NCBI GenBank assembly: GCA_003058495.1
Contig: QBVC01000006.1
Coordinates: forward strand, 1 to 64,000
Direction: 5' to 3'
Origin: a gamma proteobacterium symbiont of Ctena orbiculata
GTDB lineage: Bacteria > Pseudomonadota > Gammaproteobacteria > Chromatiales > Chromatiaceae
DNA: 64,000 nucleotides
Part shown: in pieces, positions 1 through 7,735 of the stretch
Position numbering within the stretch: the stretch's first letter is position 1
Layout of the letters: every line of letters starts with the position of its first letter
The notes under the pieces: model-generated
The model's input: only the letters and a program-made list of their open reading frames with translations
Databases searched by the model: none
Told to the model about the DNA's origin: nothing
Program-made: the position numbers and the translations under genes

Positions 1-7
1 CGGCTGT

Positions 8-37
8 GAAAGGGGAGTACCAACCGGCTCCCCTTTC
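8..37 (-). terminator. Hairpin downstream of crp
   Basis: A perfect 10-bp stem (GAAAGGGGAG with CTCCCCTTTC) around a 10-nt loop lies about 50 nt past the crp stop codon. The distal arm ends in TTT but no long T-run follows, so it is a plausible but imperfect intrinsic terminator for the minus-strand crp transcript. Confidence 0.5.
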
Positions 38-89
38 GATCATTGGTTTTACCTATTGCCAGGTGAGCTCCGAAGAGTCCAAAGCTGGA

Positions 90-743
90 TCAGCGTGTGC
101 CGAAGACGACGATGGTCTTGCCCTTGACGCTGATCAGTCCCTGCTCTTCCAGGTTCTTCAGCACCCTGCCGGCCATCTCCCGGGAGCAGCCGACGATGCG
201 GCCGATCTCCTGTCTGGTGATACGAATCTGCATACCGTCGGGATGGGTCATGGCATCCGGCTCCTTGCACAGATCGAGCAGGGTGCGGGCGATGCGGCCG
301 GTGACGTCGAAAAAGGCGAGATGTCCGACCTTGTTGCTGGTCTGGTTGAGCCGTTGGGAGAGCTGCGCCCCCATGGCGTAGAGGATATCCTTGGTGTACT
401 CCTTGAGGTCGTGATTGAAGAGCTGCTCCAGGCGCTGGTAGCTGATTTCGGCTATCTGGCAGGAGGTCCGCGTGCGCACCATCACGCTGCGCTTGGGCTC
501 GGGGACGAACAGGCCCATCTCGCCAACGAACTGGCCCTTGTTGAGATAGGTGAGAATGATCTCCCGACCGTCTTCATCCTCGATGTAGACGGCTACCGAG
601 CCTTCCGTGATGTAGTAGAGTATGTCAGCCGGGTCGCCGATATGAATAATCTCGGTATTCTTGGGGTAACGTCGGCGGTGACAAAAGGAGAGGAATCGCT
701 GAAGATACTCAGGTTCCTGTGGTGGCGGTTTTATGATCGTCAT
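90..743 (-). CDS. crp: cAMP receptor protein, CRP/Vfr type
   Basis: Global transcription regulator of the CRP/FNR superfamily, 217 aa (enteric CRP is about 210). The N-terminal two thirds is a cyclic-nucleotide-binding jelly roll with the GEMGLF turn followed by the RSVMVR stretch that supplies the phosphate-contacting Arg and Ser. The C-terminal winged helix has [21 protein letters not shown], whose recognition helix is close to that of enteric CRP, and ends KTIVVFGTR like CRP. No iron-sulfur cysteine cluster is visible, so it is not FNR. The divergent neighbour is a YhfA-type OsmC gene, the usual crp neighbour in gammaproteobacteria. The ATG at 743 leaves a full N-terminus; a candidate TTGACA box lies upstream at 912-917 on the same strand. 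Confidence 0.93.
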   Translation of the reverse strand: MTIIKPPPQEPEYLQRFLSFCHRRRYPKNTEIIHIGDPADILYYITEGSVAVYIEDEDGREIILTYLNKGQFVGEMGLFVPEPKRSVMVRTRTSCQIAEISYQRLEQLFNHDLKEYTKDILYAMGAQLSQRLNQTSNKVGHLAFFDVTGRIARTLLDLCKEPDAMTHPDGMQIRITRQEIGRIVGCSREMAGRVLKNLEEQGLISVKGKTIVVFGTR

Positions 744-1064
744 GATCTCGGGACTCTTAAATGTTATGGGGAGAGATCAGCCTGCAGATTGAACCAGCTA
801 TCTGCCTGTGGGCAGTTCCAGGTGATCTTCATCGCAGTAACGCTGAGCCCTCGTCCGTAGATTTATTGTCGTCGTCTCAATAAGGAGTTTAGGATCTAGT
901 TTAGCAATCCTTGTCAACTTGTCGAATATACAGCCATCAGTATATGCAACAGGTGCACAGTGTAACAAAAACAATCGTTCATTAATTTAACGCAATTCAT
1001 ACTAATCATCTATCCCCGCTGCCGCATCCACGCGGTCTTTGGGGGTAAACAGTTGGAGTAGCCG
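744..1064. other. Divergent intergenic region crp / osmC-like gene
   Basis: An AT-rich gap of 321 bp between two divergent genes, so it must hold both promoters. On the minus strand TTGACA (912-917) is a consensus -35; about 17 nt downstream only weak -10 options (such as CCTAAA) are seen. On the plus strand the AT-rich stretch around 975-1005 could hold a promoter. I found no perfect TGTGA-N6-TCACA site for CRP autoregulation and no coding sequence. Confidence 0.4.
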
Positions 1065-1484
1065 ATGAAAGCACGGGTCGTATGGGTGGAGGATTCCGTC
1101 ATGCTGGGGGAGTCCGGGAGTGGCCACGGTGTGGTGATGGACGGTCCGCCGGAGCATGGCGGACGCAATCTGGGGGTCAGGCCGATGGAAATGCTGCTGC
1201 TGGGCATGGGGGGGTGCACGGAATTCGATGTCTTGTCGATCCTGAGGAAATCCCGCCAGCAGGTCTCATCCTGCGTGGTGGAGCTTGAGGCGGAGCGTGC
1301 GGAGCAGGATCCCAAGGTGTTCACCCGGATCCACGCCCATTTCATCGTCTCCGGCAGGGATCTCAGCGAAAAGCACGTCGCCCGGGCGATCTCCCTGAGT
1401 GCCGAGAAGTACTGCTCCGCCTCGCTGATGCTCGCCAAGAGCGCGCAGATCACCCACGACTACGAGATACGCGATGAGCAGTGA
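1065..1484 (+). CDS. OsmC family protein, YhfA-like
   Basis: A 139-aa member of the OsmC/Ohr superfamily. The two conserved cysteines are in GMGGC (Cys51) and EKYCSAS (Cys117), the pair that forms the peroxidatic site in organic hydroperoxide reductases of this fold. Overall sequence (GGCxxxDVxSIL, SLSxEKYCSASLML) is of the YhfA branch, whose physiological substrate is not established, so peroxidase activity is inferred. It overlaps the next gene by 11 nt, and its place beside crp is conserved in enterics. Confidence 0.85.
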   Translation: MKARVVWVEDSVMLGESGSGHGVVMDGPPEHGGRNLGVRPMEMLLLGMGGCTEFDVLSILRKSRQQVSSCVVELEAERAEQDPKVFTRIHAHFIVSGRDLSEKHVARAISLSAEKYCSASLMLAKSAQITHDYEIRDEQ

Positions 1485-3072
1485 GGCGGCGGCCTTCGAC
1501 AGGCTGATCGCCGACTACTACCGGGTCTGGTTCCGCTTCCATCCGCTGGCGGCAGTGTATGCCTCGGTGCCCGGCTACGAGGGCCTGCTCGCCGCCGACG
1601 GGGATGACGACATGGGGGCCTTGGCGAGCCTGATCAGCAACCTCCTGGTCGGCCTCAAGGAGCTGGATTACGAGGCCCTGGATGCCGACCGCCAGCTCGA
1701 CCTGCAGTTGCTCTACGGCGCCGCGCTGATCGAACACCGGATGCTGCTCGAGCAGGATTGGCGCCACCGCGACCCCGCCCGCTACCTGCCGCTGCATCTG
1801 TTACAGGAGCTGGTCGTGCGTCAGCCGGAGAGGCTGTGCGAGGCGCTGATGGGGGTATTGGAGAAGACCCCCAACTACCTGCGGGATGCCCGGCGGCGGC
1901 TCGGGGAGTACCCCGGCCTGGTCTCCACCCTCTGGCTGGCCGACGCCCTGGAGACGGCGCAGAAGGGCGTACCCTGGCTGAAACGGCTCGGCAGGGATCT
2001 GCCGCAGATCCACGAGTGCTGTGCCGACAAGGGCCGCCTGCAGGCGCTCGGCAGCCGCGCCGCGGAGGCGGTGGAGGATTTCAAGCAGGCCCTGATCAAG
2101 GAGTTGACCCCGGACGCCACGGGAACCGCCGACTGCGGCAGGGAGCTTCTCGCCTGGTTGATGCGCCATCGCGACCAGCTCGATATTCCCTTCGAGGATG
2201 CCCTGGCCTATGCCCGCAGGCGCTTGCGCCAGACCCGGGAAGAGATGGAGCGGCAGGGGATCGACCTGGAGGCGGCGAAACAGGTCGATGGCGAGCTGCT
2301 CAGCGGAGACAGCAGGCTGCAGGCCTACCGGGAGGAGGCCAATGAGCTGCGCAACTTCCTGCAGCGGCTTGAGCTCCTGCCCGACTCGGTCCAGCCCCTG
2401 GAGTTCCGCATCACCGAGAACTGTTTCAGGCAGCCGGATTGCGGCAGCTACCTGCGCACCCGGCAGGGCGGGGTCTTTCTCATCCCCACCGACCAGCAGG
2501 TAGGGGGCGGCGAGAGCCGCTCTGCGATCCGCATGCGCAACCTCTACAGCAGCTGGGGCGGCCGCCACTACCTGGCCTGGGCCGGCGGTATCCCGGCCCA
2601 CAGCCTGGTGCGCCAGATCAACCCCTCCGCCGCCTTCAAGCGCGGCTGGGCCCACTACATGAGTGGCATCCTGGAGGAGCGGGGCTACTTCAATGACGAC
2701 GATCGGCTGGAGCTCTACCAACGTCGCCTCGCCCTGGCCGAGCAGGCGACCATCGACCTTGAGTTCCACGCCGGCGAGATCAACAGCCGGCAGGCCCTGG
2801 AGCGGTTGAAGCTGCTCTCGGAGATCCCCTGCTGGGCGGAGGTGAGCCTGACCGCCATCTCCAGGCGCCCCACCGACGCCTTCATGGCCCTGCTGGGGGC
2901 CGAAATGATGGAAAACCTCTGCCAGCAGCAGCTCGCGCAGCGACCGGAGGCCACCCTGCGCTCGCTGCACGAGGAGCTGCTGGCCCATGGCGCCGTCTCC
3001 CTGCCGCTGGTGGTGCAGCGGGCCTGCGGCCGCGAGACCTGGGATCAGACCCTGAAGGAGCTGCTCACATGA
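1474..3072 (+). CDS. DUF885 family protein with degenerate metal site
   Basis: A 532-aa mostly helical protein that resembles the DUF885 (putative zinc carboxypeptidase) family in its C-terminal half. Active members carry HEAxPGHH followed by EGWA. Here the corresponding places read AGGIPAHS (about residues 369-376) and KRGWAHY (about 389-395): the first His, the Glu and the second Glu are all lost, while the surrounding scaffold (GRHYLAWAG, ERGYFNDDDRLELYQRRLALAEQATIDLEFHAGE) is kept. It is therefore probably a non-catalytic relative; I cannot name a function. It sits in an overlapping trio with the OsmC gene upstream (11 nt) and the VOC gene downstream (ATGA). Confidence 0.7.
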   Translation: MSSEAAAFDRLIADYYRVWFRFHPLAAVYASVPGYEGLLAADGDDDMGALASLISNLLVGLKELDYEALDADRQLDLQLLYGAALIEHRMLLEQDWRHRDPARYLPLHLLQELVVRQPERLCEALMGVLEKTPNYLRDARRRLGEYPGLVSTLWLADALETAQKGVPWLKRLGRDLPQIHECCADKGRLQALGSRAAEAVEDFKQALIKELTPDATGTADCGRELLAWLMRHRDQLDIPFEDALAYARRRLRQTREEMERQGIDLEAAKQVDGELLSGDSRLQAYREEANELRNFLQRLELLPDSVQPLEFRITENCFRQPDCGSYLRTRQGGVFLIPTDQQVGGGESRSAIRMRNLYSSWGGRHYLAWAGGIPAHSLVRQINPSAAFKRGWAHYMSGILEERGYFNDDDRLELYQRRLALAEQATIDLEFHAGEINSRQALERLKLLSEIPCWAEVSLTAISRRPTDAFMALLGAEMMENLCQQQLAQRPEATLRSLHEELLAHGAVSLPLVVQRACGRETWDQTLKELLT

Positions 3073-3476
3073 AACCGCCGCAACACCTGGGCATGAGCCA
3101 TGTCGCCCTCAATGTCAGGGAGATGGCCGCCAGCGAACACTTCTATGTGGATCTTCTGGGTATGGCGGTCGAGTGGCGGCCCGATCCGGACAACCTCTAT
3201 CTCAGCTCCGGAAGCGACAACCTGGCGCTCCACAAGGCGCCCGTGGGGGAGTTCGACGAGGCCGCGCAGCGCCTTGATCACATAGGGTTTTTCCTGCCCG
3301 ATCCGGATGCGGTGGATGCCTGGTACGCGCATCTCCAGGCGGCGGGCGTGAGAATGCGCAACGCCCCCCGCACCCACCGCGACGGCGCCCGCAGCTTCTA
3401 CTGCTTCGACCCCGACGGCACCACGGTGCAGATCATCTACCATCCGCCGATTGTGGAAAACAGGGGTGGCAGTTAG
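3069..3476 (+). CDS. VOC (glyoxalase/dioxygenase fold) family protein
   Basis: A 135-aa vicinal-oxygen-chelate protein with two beta-alpha-beta-beta-beta units. The start HVALNVREMAASEHFYVDLLGM is the typical first module, the centre has LDHIGFFLPDP, and FDPDGTTVQIIY closes the second module. Candidate metal ligands are His11, His93-region and the Glu/Gln near the end, but the last ligand position reads Q (TVQII) where many glyoxalases have Glu. The start codon overlaps the upstream stop as ATGA, which implies coupled translation. Substrate unknown. Confidence 0.8.
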   Translation: MKPPQHLGMSHVALNVREMAASEHFYVDLLGMAVEWRPDPDNLYLSSGSDNLALHKAPVGEFDEAAQRLDHIGFFLPDPDAVDAWYAHLQAAGVRMRNAPRTHRDGARSFYCFDPDGTTVQIIYHPPIVENRGGS

Positions 3477-3489
3477 AGGGAAAGCCTCC

Positions 3490-3512
3490 AAAAAAACCGC
3501 ACATGGCGGGTT
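3490..3512 (-). terminator. Minus-strand terminator beyond the 175-bp repeats
   Basis: On the minus strand a short CCGC/GCGG stem (loop 5) is followed by seven T residues. It lies just left of the first 175-bp repeat, occupying the same place relative to a tRNA 3'-end copy as the terminators inside the repeats. It is also 14 nt past the VOC stop codon but its T-run serves only the minus strand. Confidence 0.6.
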
Positions 3513-3658
3513 CTATTGATGGCTGGGGATGGAGGATTATTCGGCCCTGTGGGCCTCACCACTTCGGGGCCAGCTTGCGCTGTTCGCCTTCGCGTTGCTC
3601 AGGCGTCGAACCTCTGATCGGTTCAAATCCTCCATCCGGGCAGCTTCGTTGAGACAAT

Positions 3659-3684
3659 AAAAAAGCCCACACAGAGCGGGCTTT
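3659..3684 (-). terminator. Terminator in repeat unit 1
   Basis: Minus strand: AAAGCCCGC, short loop, GTGGGCTTT followed by a T-run. It is the better paired of the two copies and lies one 175-bp period from the tRNA-proximal copy. Confidence 0.7.
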
Positions 3685-3833
3685 GATTTACTGTTGGCTG
3701 GGGATGGAGGATTATTCGGCCCTGTGGGCCTCACCCCTTCGGGGCCAGCTTGCGCTGTTCGCTTTCGCGTTGCTCAGGCGTCGAACCTCTGATCGGTTCA
3801 AATCCTCCATCCGGGCAGCTTCGTTGAGACAAT

Positions 3834-3859
3834 AAAAAAGCCCACACAGAGCAGGCTTT
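3834..3859 (-). terminator. Terminator of tRNA-Gln (repeat unit 2 copy)
   Basis: Minus strand: AAAGCC(T), loop, GGGCTTT and a T-run, starting about 11 nt after the tRNA CCA end. It has two differences from the unit 1 copy that weaken the stem by one pair. Likely the primary terminator of the tRNA transcript. Confidence 0.75.
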
Positions 3860-3869
3860 AATTTACTGT

Positions 3870-3943
3870 TGGCTGGGGATGGAGGATTCGAACCTCCACA
3901 TACGGAGTCAGAGTCCGGTGTCCTGCCGTTAGACGAATCCCCA
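3870..3943 (-). tRNA. tRNA-Gln (anticodon CTG)
   Basis: A 74-nt gene on the minus strand that folds as a cloverleaf: acceptor TGGGGAT with ATCCCCA, D-arm around TCTAACGGCAGGA, anticodon stem-loop CCGGACTCTGACTCCG with CTG in the loop, T-arm GGAGGTTCGAATCCTCC, and encoded CCA. The start TGGGG with a weak first pair is characteristic of bacterial tRNA-Gln. It lies 24 nt downstream of rpsI on the same strand. Confidence 0.95.
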
Positions 3944-3967
3944 GTTGCAGACTCGTGAGAGCCGGGC

Positions 3968-4357
3968 TTAGCGTTTGGAGTATTGCGGACGCTTGCGGGC
4001 CTTGTGCAGGCCGACCTTCTTGCGTTCCACGGCGCGGGCGTCGCGGGTCAGGAAACCGGCCTTGCGCAGGGTGCCGTGGAGTGACTCGTCGTAGGCATCC
4101 AGGGCGCGGGAGATGCCGTGGCGGATGGCGCCCGCCTGGCCCGTGGTGCCCCCGCCGTTGACCGTAACCTTGATGTCGACCTTGTCGGTGGTTTCGGTGG
4201 CGTCCAGCGGCTGGCGAACCACCATGCGGGCGGTCTCGCGGCCGAAGTATTCGTCGAGGGGACGGTTGTTGACCACGATGTTGCCGCTGCCGGCGGTGAG
4301 GAAGACGCGGGCGGTGGAACTCTTGCGGCGTCCTGTGGTGATGTGTGTATCTGCCAT
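3968..4357 (-). CDS. rpsI: 30S ribosomal protein S9
   Basis: Small-subunit protein, 129 aa, the normal length. The C-terminus ends RKRPQYSKR, the basic tail that reaches the P-site tRNA. Internal [32 protein letters not shown] and [12 protein letters not shown] are family signatures. It follows rplM by 21 nt, the standard rplM-rpsI operon. Confidence 0.98.
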   Translation of the reverse strand: MADTHITTGRRKSSTARVFLTAGSGNIVVNNRPLDEYFGRETARMVVRQPLDATETTDKVDIKVTVNGGGTTGQAGAIRHGISRALDAYDESLHGTLRKAGFLTRDARAVERKKVGLHKARKRPQYSKR

Positions 4358-4378
4358 GCTCGTTACTCTATTTTATGA

Positions 4379-4807
4379 TCAGATGTCCAGTGGCTGGGGC
4401 TGCTGCGCCTGGTGGGCGTGTTCGGGACCGGCGAAGACGCGCAGTTTCTTCAACATGGCGCGACCCAGCGGGTTTTTCGGCATCATCCCCTTGACCGCGT
4501 GTTCGATGGCGCGCTCCGGGGCCTTCTGCAGCAGCTTCTCCAGATTGATCGATTTCAGATTGCCGATGTATCCGGTGTGGTGATGGTACATCTTGTCGCT
4601 CAGTTTGTTGCCGGTCACCCGGATCTTTTCCGCGTTGACCACGACGATATAGTCGCCGGTGTCGACGTGAGGGGTATATTCCGGTTTATGTTTACCGCGC
4701 AGGCGTCGGGCAATTTCCGTGGACAGACGACCCAGGGTCTTGTCTGTCGCGTCCACGAGATACCAATTGCGGCGCACCTCTGCCGGCTTTGCGCTTAGAG
4801 TAGTCAT
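4379..4807 (-). CDS. rplM: 50S ribosomal protein L13
   Basis: Large-subunit protein of 142 aa, full length. Signatures include [37 protein letters not shown] and the central [16 protein letters not shown]. It is the first gene of the rplM-rpsI operon, with its promoter expected in 4808-4955, just past an unrelated strong terminator on the same strand. Confidence 0.98.
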   Translation of the reverse strand: MTTLSAKPAEVRRNWYLVDATDKTLGRLSTEIARRLRGKHKPEYTPHVDTGDYIVVVNAEKIRVTGNKLSDKMYHHHTGYIGNLKSINLEKLLQKAPERAIEHAVKGMMPKNPLGRAMLKKLRVFAGPEHAHQAQQPQPLDI

Positions 4808-4955
4808 CCGATGTCGCTCCGATGGAGAACTAAAATGCCTTGAAAAAGACGGCGGATGTTACATGATCCGGTGAGTCTAGACAAGACCCAATCGAGGATA
4901 TCTGGCGTTGCCCCGTCGTCCCTCCCTTCCCTTGGGCAAGCCCCGGATCCGGGAC

Positions 4956-4984
4956 AAAAAAAAGCGCGACAGAGGTTGTCGCGC
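4956..4984 (-). terminator. Strong orphan Rho-independent terminator
   Basis: Minus strand: GCGCGACA, loop ACCTC, TGTCGCGC, then eight T residues. Perfect 8-bp GC-rich stem. It lies upstream of rplM and reads toward it, so it must end a transcript that starts in the 220 bp to its right, where no gene is annotated. Confidence 0.8.
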
Positions 4985-5036
4985 CAAGTCTATATATACC
5001 ACCAAAGGAGGATTACTGTTACTCAATGTATCAGTA
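4956..5036 (-). ncRNA. Candidate small RNA upstream of rplM
   Basis: Between a minus-strand TTGACA (5067-5072) and the strong terminator at 4956-4984 there is room for an RNA of roughly 70-90 nt. Possible -10 hexamers are TGATAT (5042-5047) or TATACT (5033-5038); the exact start is uncertain. The putative RNA carries the unpaired-looking segment AATCCTCCTTTGG, complementary to Shine-Dalgarno sequences, a common seed in trans-acting small RNAs. No protein or known RNA family was recognised. Confidence 0.35.
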
Positions 5037-5210
5037 TATCTATATCATCTAATATTCTAAGGTTCCTGTCAAGCCAAATCGTACGGCTTTCTGCTATCAT
5101 CTTTGCCCTCTATTCCGCTGTGATCGTTCGATGGTTAACCAATTTGCATGAAGAGCTGCCTTTGTTTTGCCTCCATGGTCCCGCAACATATTGAATATTA
5201 AGTAAATTGC

Positions 5211-6179
5211 ATGTTTCTTTTCAGTGTTGCCATTGTGCTGGGTCTCGTTGTTCTGGTGTGGAGCGCCGATCGGTTTATCAGTGGTGCGGCCGCCCTGGCG
5301 GACAACCTTGGCGTCTCTCCCATGCTGATCGGCCTCACGGTTGTCGGTTTCGGCACCTCGGCACCGGAGATACTGGTCTCGACCATGGCGGTCATCAACG
5401 GCAATCCCGGTTTGGCGATCGGTAATGCCATCGGCTCCAATATCGCCAATATCGGGCTGATTCTAGGATTCACCGCCCTCGTGGTTCCCCTGTCAGTTCA
5501 CTCCAGCGTGTTGCGCCGCGAATATCCCCTGCTGCTCGCGGTTTCGGTGATGACCCTGATTTTGATGTGGGACGGCGAATTGAATCGCCTCGATGGTGTG
5601 GTCCTGGTGGTTACCCTGGTGGCGGTGCTCGGGTGGATGATCTATACCGCCAAGACGGGCGCCGCCGACCCCATCGCCAGTGAGTTCGACGCGGAGATTC
5701 CCCACGATATTCCCACCCAAAAGGCGATCCTGCTGCTGCTGGGCGGCTTGGTCTTCCTCCTGATCAGTTCCCGTCTGCTGGTGTGGGGTGCGGTCAACGT
5801 AGCCTCCGCCCTGGGTGTCAGCGATGTGATTATCGGCCTGACCATCGTCGCCATCGGCACCAGCCTGCCCGAGTTGGCCGCCAGTATCACCAGCGCCCTC
5901 AAGGGAGAGGATGATCTCGCCATCGGCAATGTCATCGGTTCCAATCTCTACAATCTGCTGGCGGTGATGAGTATCCCCGGCCTGGTGGCGCCGGGACCCT
6001 TTTCCGCGGAGGTCATGGCGCGCGACCTGCCGGTGATGATGGCCCTGACCCTGTTCCTCTTTTTCATGGGGTATGGTCTTGGCAAGCAGGGTCGAATCAA
6101 TCGCCTGGAGGGACTGTTCCTGCTGCTCTGTTTCATCGGCTATCAGTCTCTGCTCTTCTTCTCACTGGTGAATGCCTGA
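5211..6179 (+). CDS. yrbG: Calcium/sodium antiporter, CaCA family
   Basis: Inner-membrane cation/Ca2+ exchanger, 322 aa, about ten membrane helices in two inverted halves. The alpha repeats are plain: GLTVVGFGTSAPEILVST with GNAIGSNIANIGL in the first half, and GLTIVAIGTSLPELAASI with GNVIGSNLYNLL in the second, each carrying the acidic residue that binds the ions. It heads the conserved yrbG-kdsD-kdsC-lptCAB order. No strong ribosome site precedes the ATG at 5211. Confidence 0.93.
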   Translation: MFLFSVAIVLGLVVLVWSADRFISGAAALADNLGVSPMLIGLTVVGFGTSAPEILVSTMAVINGNPGLAIGNAIGSNIANIGLILGFTALVVPLSVHSSVLRREYPLLLAVSVMTLILMWDGELNRLDGVVLVVTLVAVLGWMIYTAKTGAADPIASEFDAEIPHDIPTQKAILLLLGGLVFLLISSRLLVWGAVNVASALGVSDVIIGLTIVAIGTSLPELAASITSALKGEDDLAIGNVIGSNLYNLLAVMSIPGLVAPGPFSAEVMARDLPVMMALTLFLFFMGYGLGKQGRINRLEGLFLLLCFIGYQSLLFFSLVNA

Positions 6180-6203
6180 CAAACCTGTAAGGGTGGCCCT
6201 GTT

Positions 6204-7202
6204 ATGATAAAACCCATCACCCCCACACAAGACGAGATGATCAGGATGATCGATCTGGGCAGGGCCGTGATCGAGACAGAGGCCGATGCGGTCTCCTCCC
6301 TCATTCCCAGGTTGGGCGAGGCGTTTGCCCAGGCCTGCAGCTATCTTCTCCATTGCCAGGGGAGGATCGTCGTCATCGGCATGGGCAAGTCGGGTCATAT
6401 CGGAAACAAGATCGCCGCGACCCTGGCCAGTACCGGAAGCCCGGCATTTTTTGTCCATCCGGGTGAGGCCAGCCACGGCGATCTGGGTATGATCACATCC
6501 CAGGATGTGGTGCTGGCACTCTCCAACTCGGGGGAGACCGGTGAGCTGCTGGTGATACTGCCCCTGCTCAAGCGCCTGGGGGCGCCGCTGATCGCGATGA
6601 CCGGCAAGCCTGAATCGACCCTGGCCAGGGAATCGGAGGTACACATCGATGTCAGCGTCGAGAAGGAGGCCTGCCCCTTGGGACTGGCGCCTACCTCGAG
6701 CACCACCGCCGCCCTGGTGATGGGGGATGCGATGGCGGTCGCACTGCTTCAGGCGCGGGGCTTTACCGCCAAGGATTTCGCCCTCTCTCATCCCGGGGGC
6801 ACCCTGGGAAGGCGCTTGCTGCTCCGTGTCGGTGATATAATGCATGTGGAGAGGGCACTGCCTTGCGTCGAACTCGACGCCACCCTGCATGAAGCGCTTG
6901 AGGTCATGTCGGCCAAGGGCCTGGGCATGACCGCGGTGGTGGACGCTGAAGGCAAGGTGGGCGGCGTCTACACGGACGGCGATCTACGGCGTACCTTGAA
7001 TAGACCCATCGACATTCACCACGTAAAAGTGAGTGAGGTGATGACGAGGGACTGCCTGACCGTGCCGGCTGAGATGCTGGCTGCCGAAGCCCTGCAGATG
7101 ATGGATGAAAAGAAGATCAACGGCCTGCTGGTTATCGATGCGGATCAGCGTTTGATCGGTGCCTTCAATATGCACGATCTGCTGCGAGCCGGCGTGATGT
7201 AG
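6204..7202 (+). CDS. kdsD: Arabinose-5-phosphate isomerase
   Basis: Converts ribulose-5-phosphate to arabinose-5-phosphate, the first step to Kdo for LPS. 332 aa: N-terminal SIS domain with GMGKSGHIGNKIAATLASTG and the SNSGETGELL phosphosugar loop, then TSSTTAALVMGDA, then two CBS domains (about residues 205-330). It lies 24 nt after yrbG and 11 nt before kdsC. Confidence 0.96.
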   Translation: MIKPITPTQDEMIRMIDLGRAVIETEADAVSSLIPRLGEAFAQACSYLLHCQGRIVVIGMGKSGHIGNKIAATLASTGSPAFFVHPGEASHGDLGMITSQDVVLALSNSGETGELLVILPLLKRLGAPLIAMTGKPESTLARESEVHIDVSVEKEACPLGLAPTSSTTAALVMGDAMAVALLQARGFTAKDFALSHPGGTLGRRLLLRVGDIMHVERALPCVELDATLHEALEVMSAKGLGMTAVVDAEGKVGGVYTDGDLRRTLNRPIDIHHVKVSEVMTRDCLTVPAEMLAAEALQMMDEKKINGLLVIDADQRLIGAFNMHDLLRAGVM

Positions 7203-7213
7203 AGGGGTAGAGG

Positions 7214-7735
7214 GTGCAGGATATACATGCCAAGGCCAGTGGGGTGAAACTGGTTATTTTTGATGTCGATGGTGTGCTGACAGACGGCGGTCTCTTTCTT
7301 GGAGACGACGGCCAGGAGTACAAGTCGTTCAACTCCAGGGACGGGCATGGAATGAAGATGCTGCAGAAGACGGGGGTGGTGATCGGTATTATCACCGGGC
7401 GCACCTCGGAGGTCGTGCGCATCCGCATGGAGAGTCTGGGTATCGAGCATGTCTATCAGGGCAAGCACGATAAGCTTCCGGCCTATGAGGAGTTGCGCGA
7501 TAAGCTGGGCCTCTCGGATGCCGAGATCGCCTACGTGGGCGATGACGTTGTCGATCTGCCGATCATGCGGCGGGTTGGCCTGGCGATCGCGGTCAACGAC
7601 GCCCATCCGTTCGTGGTCCAGCATGCACACTGGCAGACACCCCACAATGGCGGCCGGGGTGCCGCCAGGGATGTCTGCGAATTAGTGCTCGAGGCCCAGG
7701 GCAATCTTAAAACAGAGTTGGACAGCTATCTTTGA
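7214..7735 (+). CDS. kdsC: KDO-8-phosphate phosphatase
   Basis: HAD-superfamily C0 phosphatase, 173 aa, releasing Kdo from Kdo-8-phosphate. Motif I is FDVDGVLTDG, motif II TGR (IITGRTSEVV), and motif IV YVGDDVVDLPIM. It starts with GTG at 7214 behind a purine-rich GAGGGG site and its stop overlaps the lptC start. Confidence 0.95.
   Translation: MQDIHAKASGVKLVIFDVDGVLTDGGLFLGDDGQEYKSFNSRDGHGMKMLQKTGVVIGIITGRTSEVVRIRMESLGIEHVYQGKHDKLPAYEELRDKLGLSDAEIAYVGDDVVDLPIMRRVGLAIAVNDAHPFVVQHAHWQTPHNGGRGAARDVCELVLEAQGNLKTELDSYL

Larger units (their letters stand above)
3520..3869. repeat. Two tandem 175-bp units, each starting with a copy of the tRNA-Gln 3' end
   Basis: Unit 1 (3520-3694) and unit 2 (3695-3869) have the same length and differ at only a few bases. 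Each begins with the same 19 bp that form the 3' end of the adjacent tRNA-Gln gene including CCA (TGGCTGGGGATGGAGGATT in plus orientation); the tRNA itself begins the third period exactly at 3870. Within each unit GGATGGAGGATT is repeated in inverted form as AATCCTCCATCC 111 bp later (unit 2: 3702-3713 and 3801-3812), followed by a minus-strand terminator. The inner part is rich in short stems. No open frame of note is present. Confidence 0.9.
4808..5210. other. Intergenic region rplM / calcium-sodium antiporter gene
   Basis: A 403-bp gap between divergent genes. It contains a strong minus-strand terminator (4956-4984) that does not belong to any gene here, a consensus TTGACA box on the same strand (5067-5072), and the promoter of rplM on the rplM side. 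It is clearly more AT-rich at 4985-5210 than the flanking genes. An open frame at 4856-5194 (plus) shows no protein-like features and is not called. Confidence 0.5.

Noticed and set aside
1801-2988. A 395-codon minus-strand frame opposite the DUF885 gene
   Set aside because: Antisense shadow; Gln/Leu/Ala-rich translation without domain features.
3520-3869. Reading the two 175-bp units as a CRISPR array or integron attC array
   Set aside because: Units are 175 bp and nearly identical throughout, without variable spacers, cas genes or an integrase; attC core sites are not evident.
5026-5052. A possible 8-codon Tyr/Ile-rich leader peptide behind AAAGGAGG, upstream of yrbG
   Set aside because: Spacing from the ribosome site to ATG is about 14 nt, and no attenuator hairpin follows on the plus strand.
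4856-5194. A 112-codon plus-strand frame upstream of yrbG
   Set aside because: Non-protein-like composition, no ribosome site, and it crosses the rplM promoter and a strong terminator.
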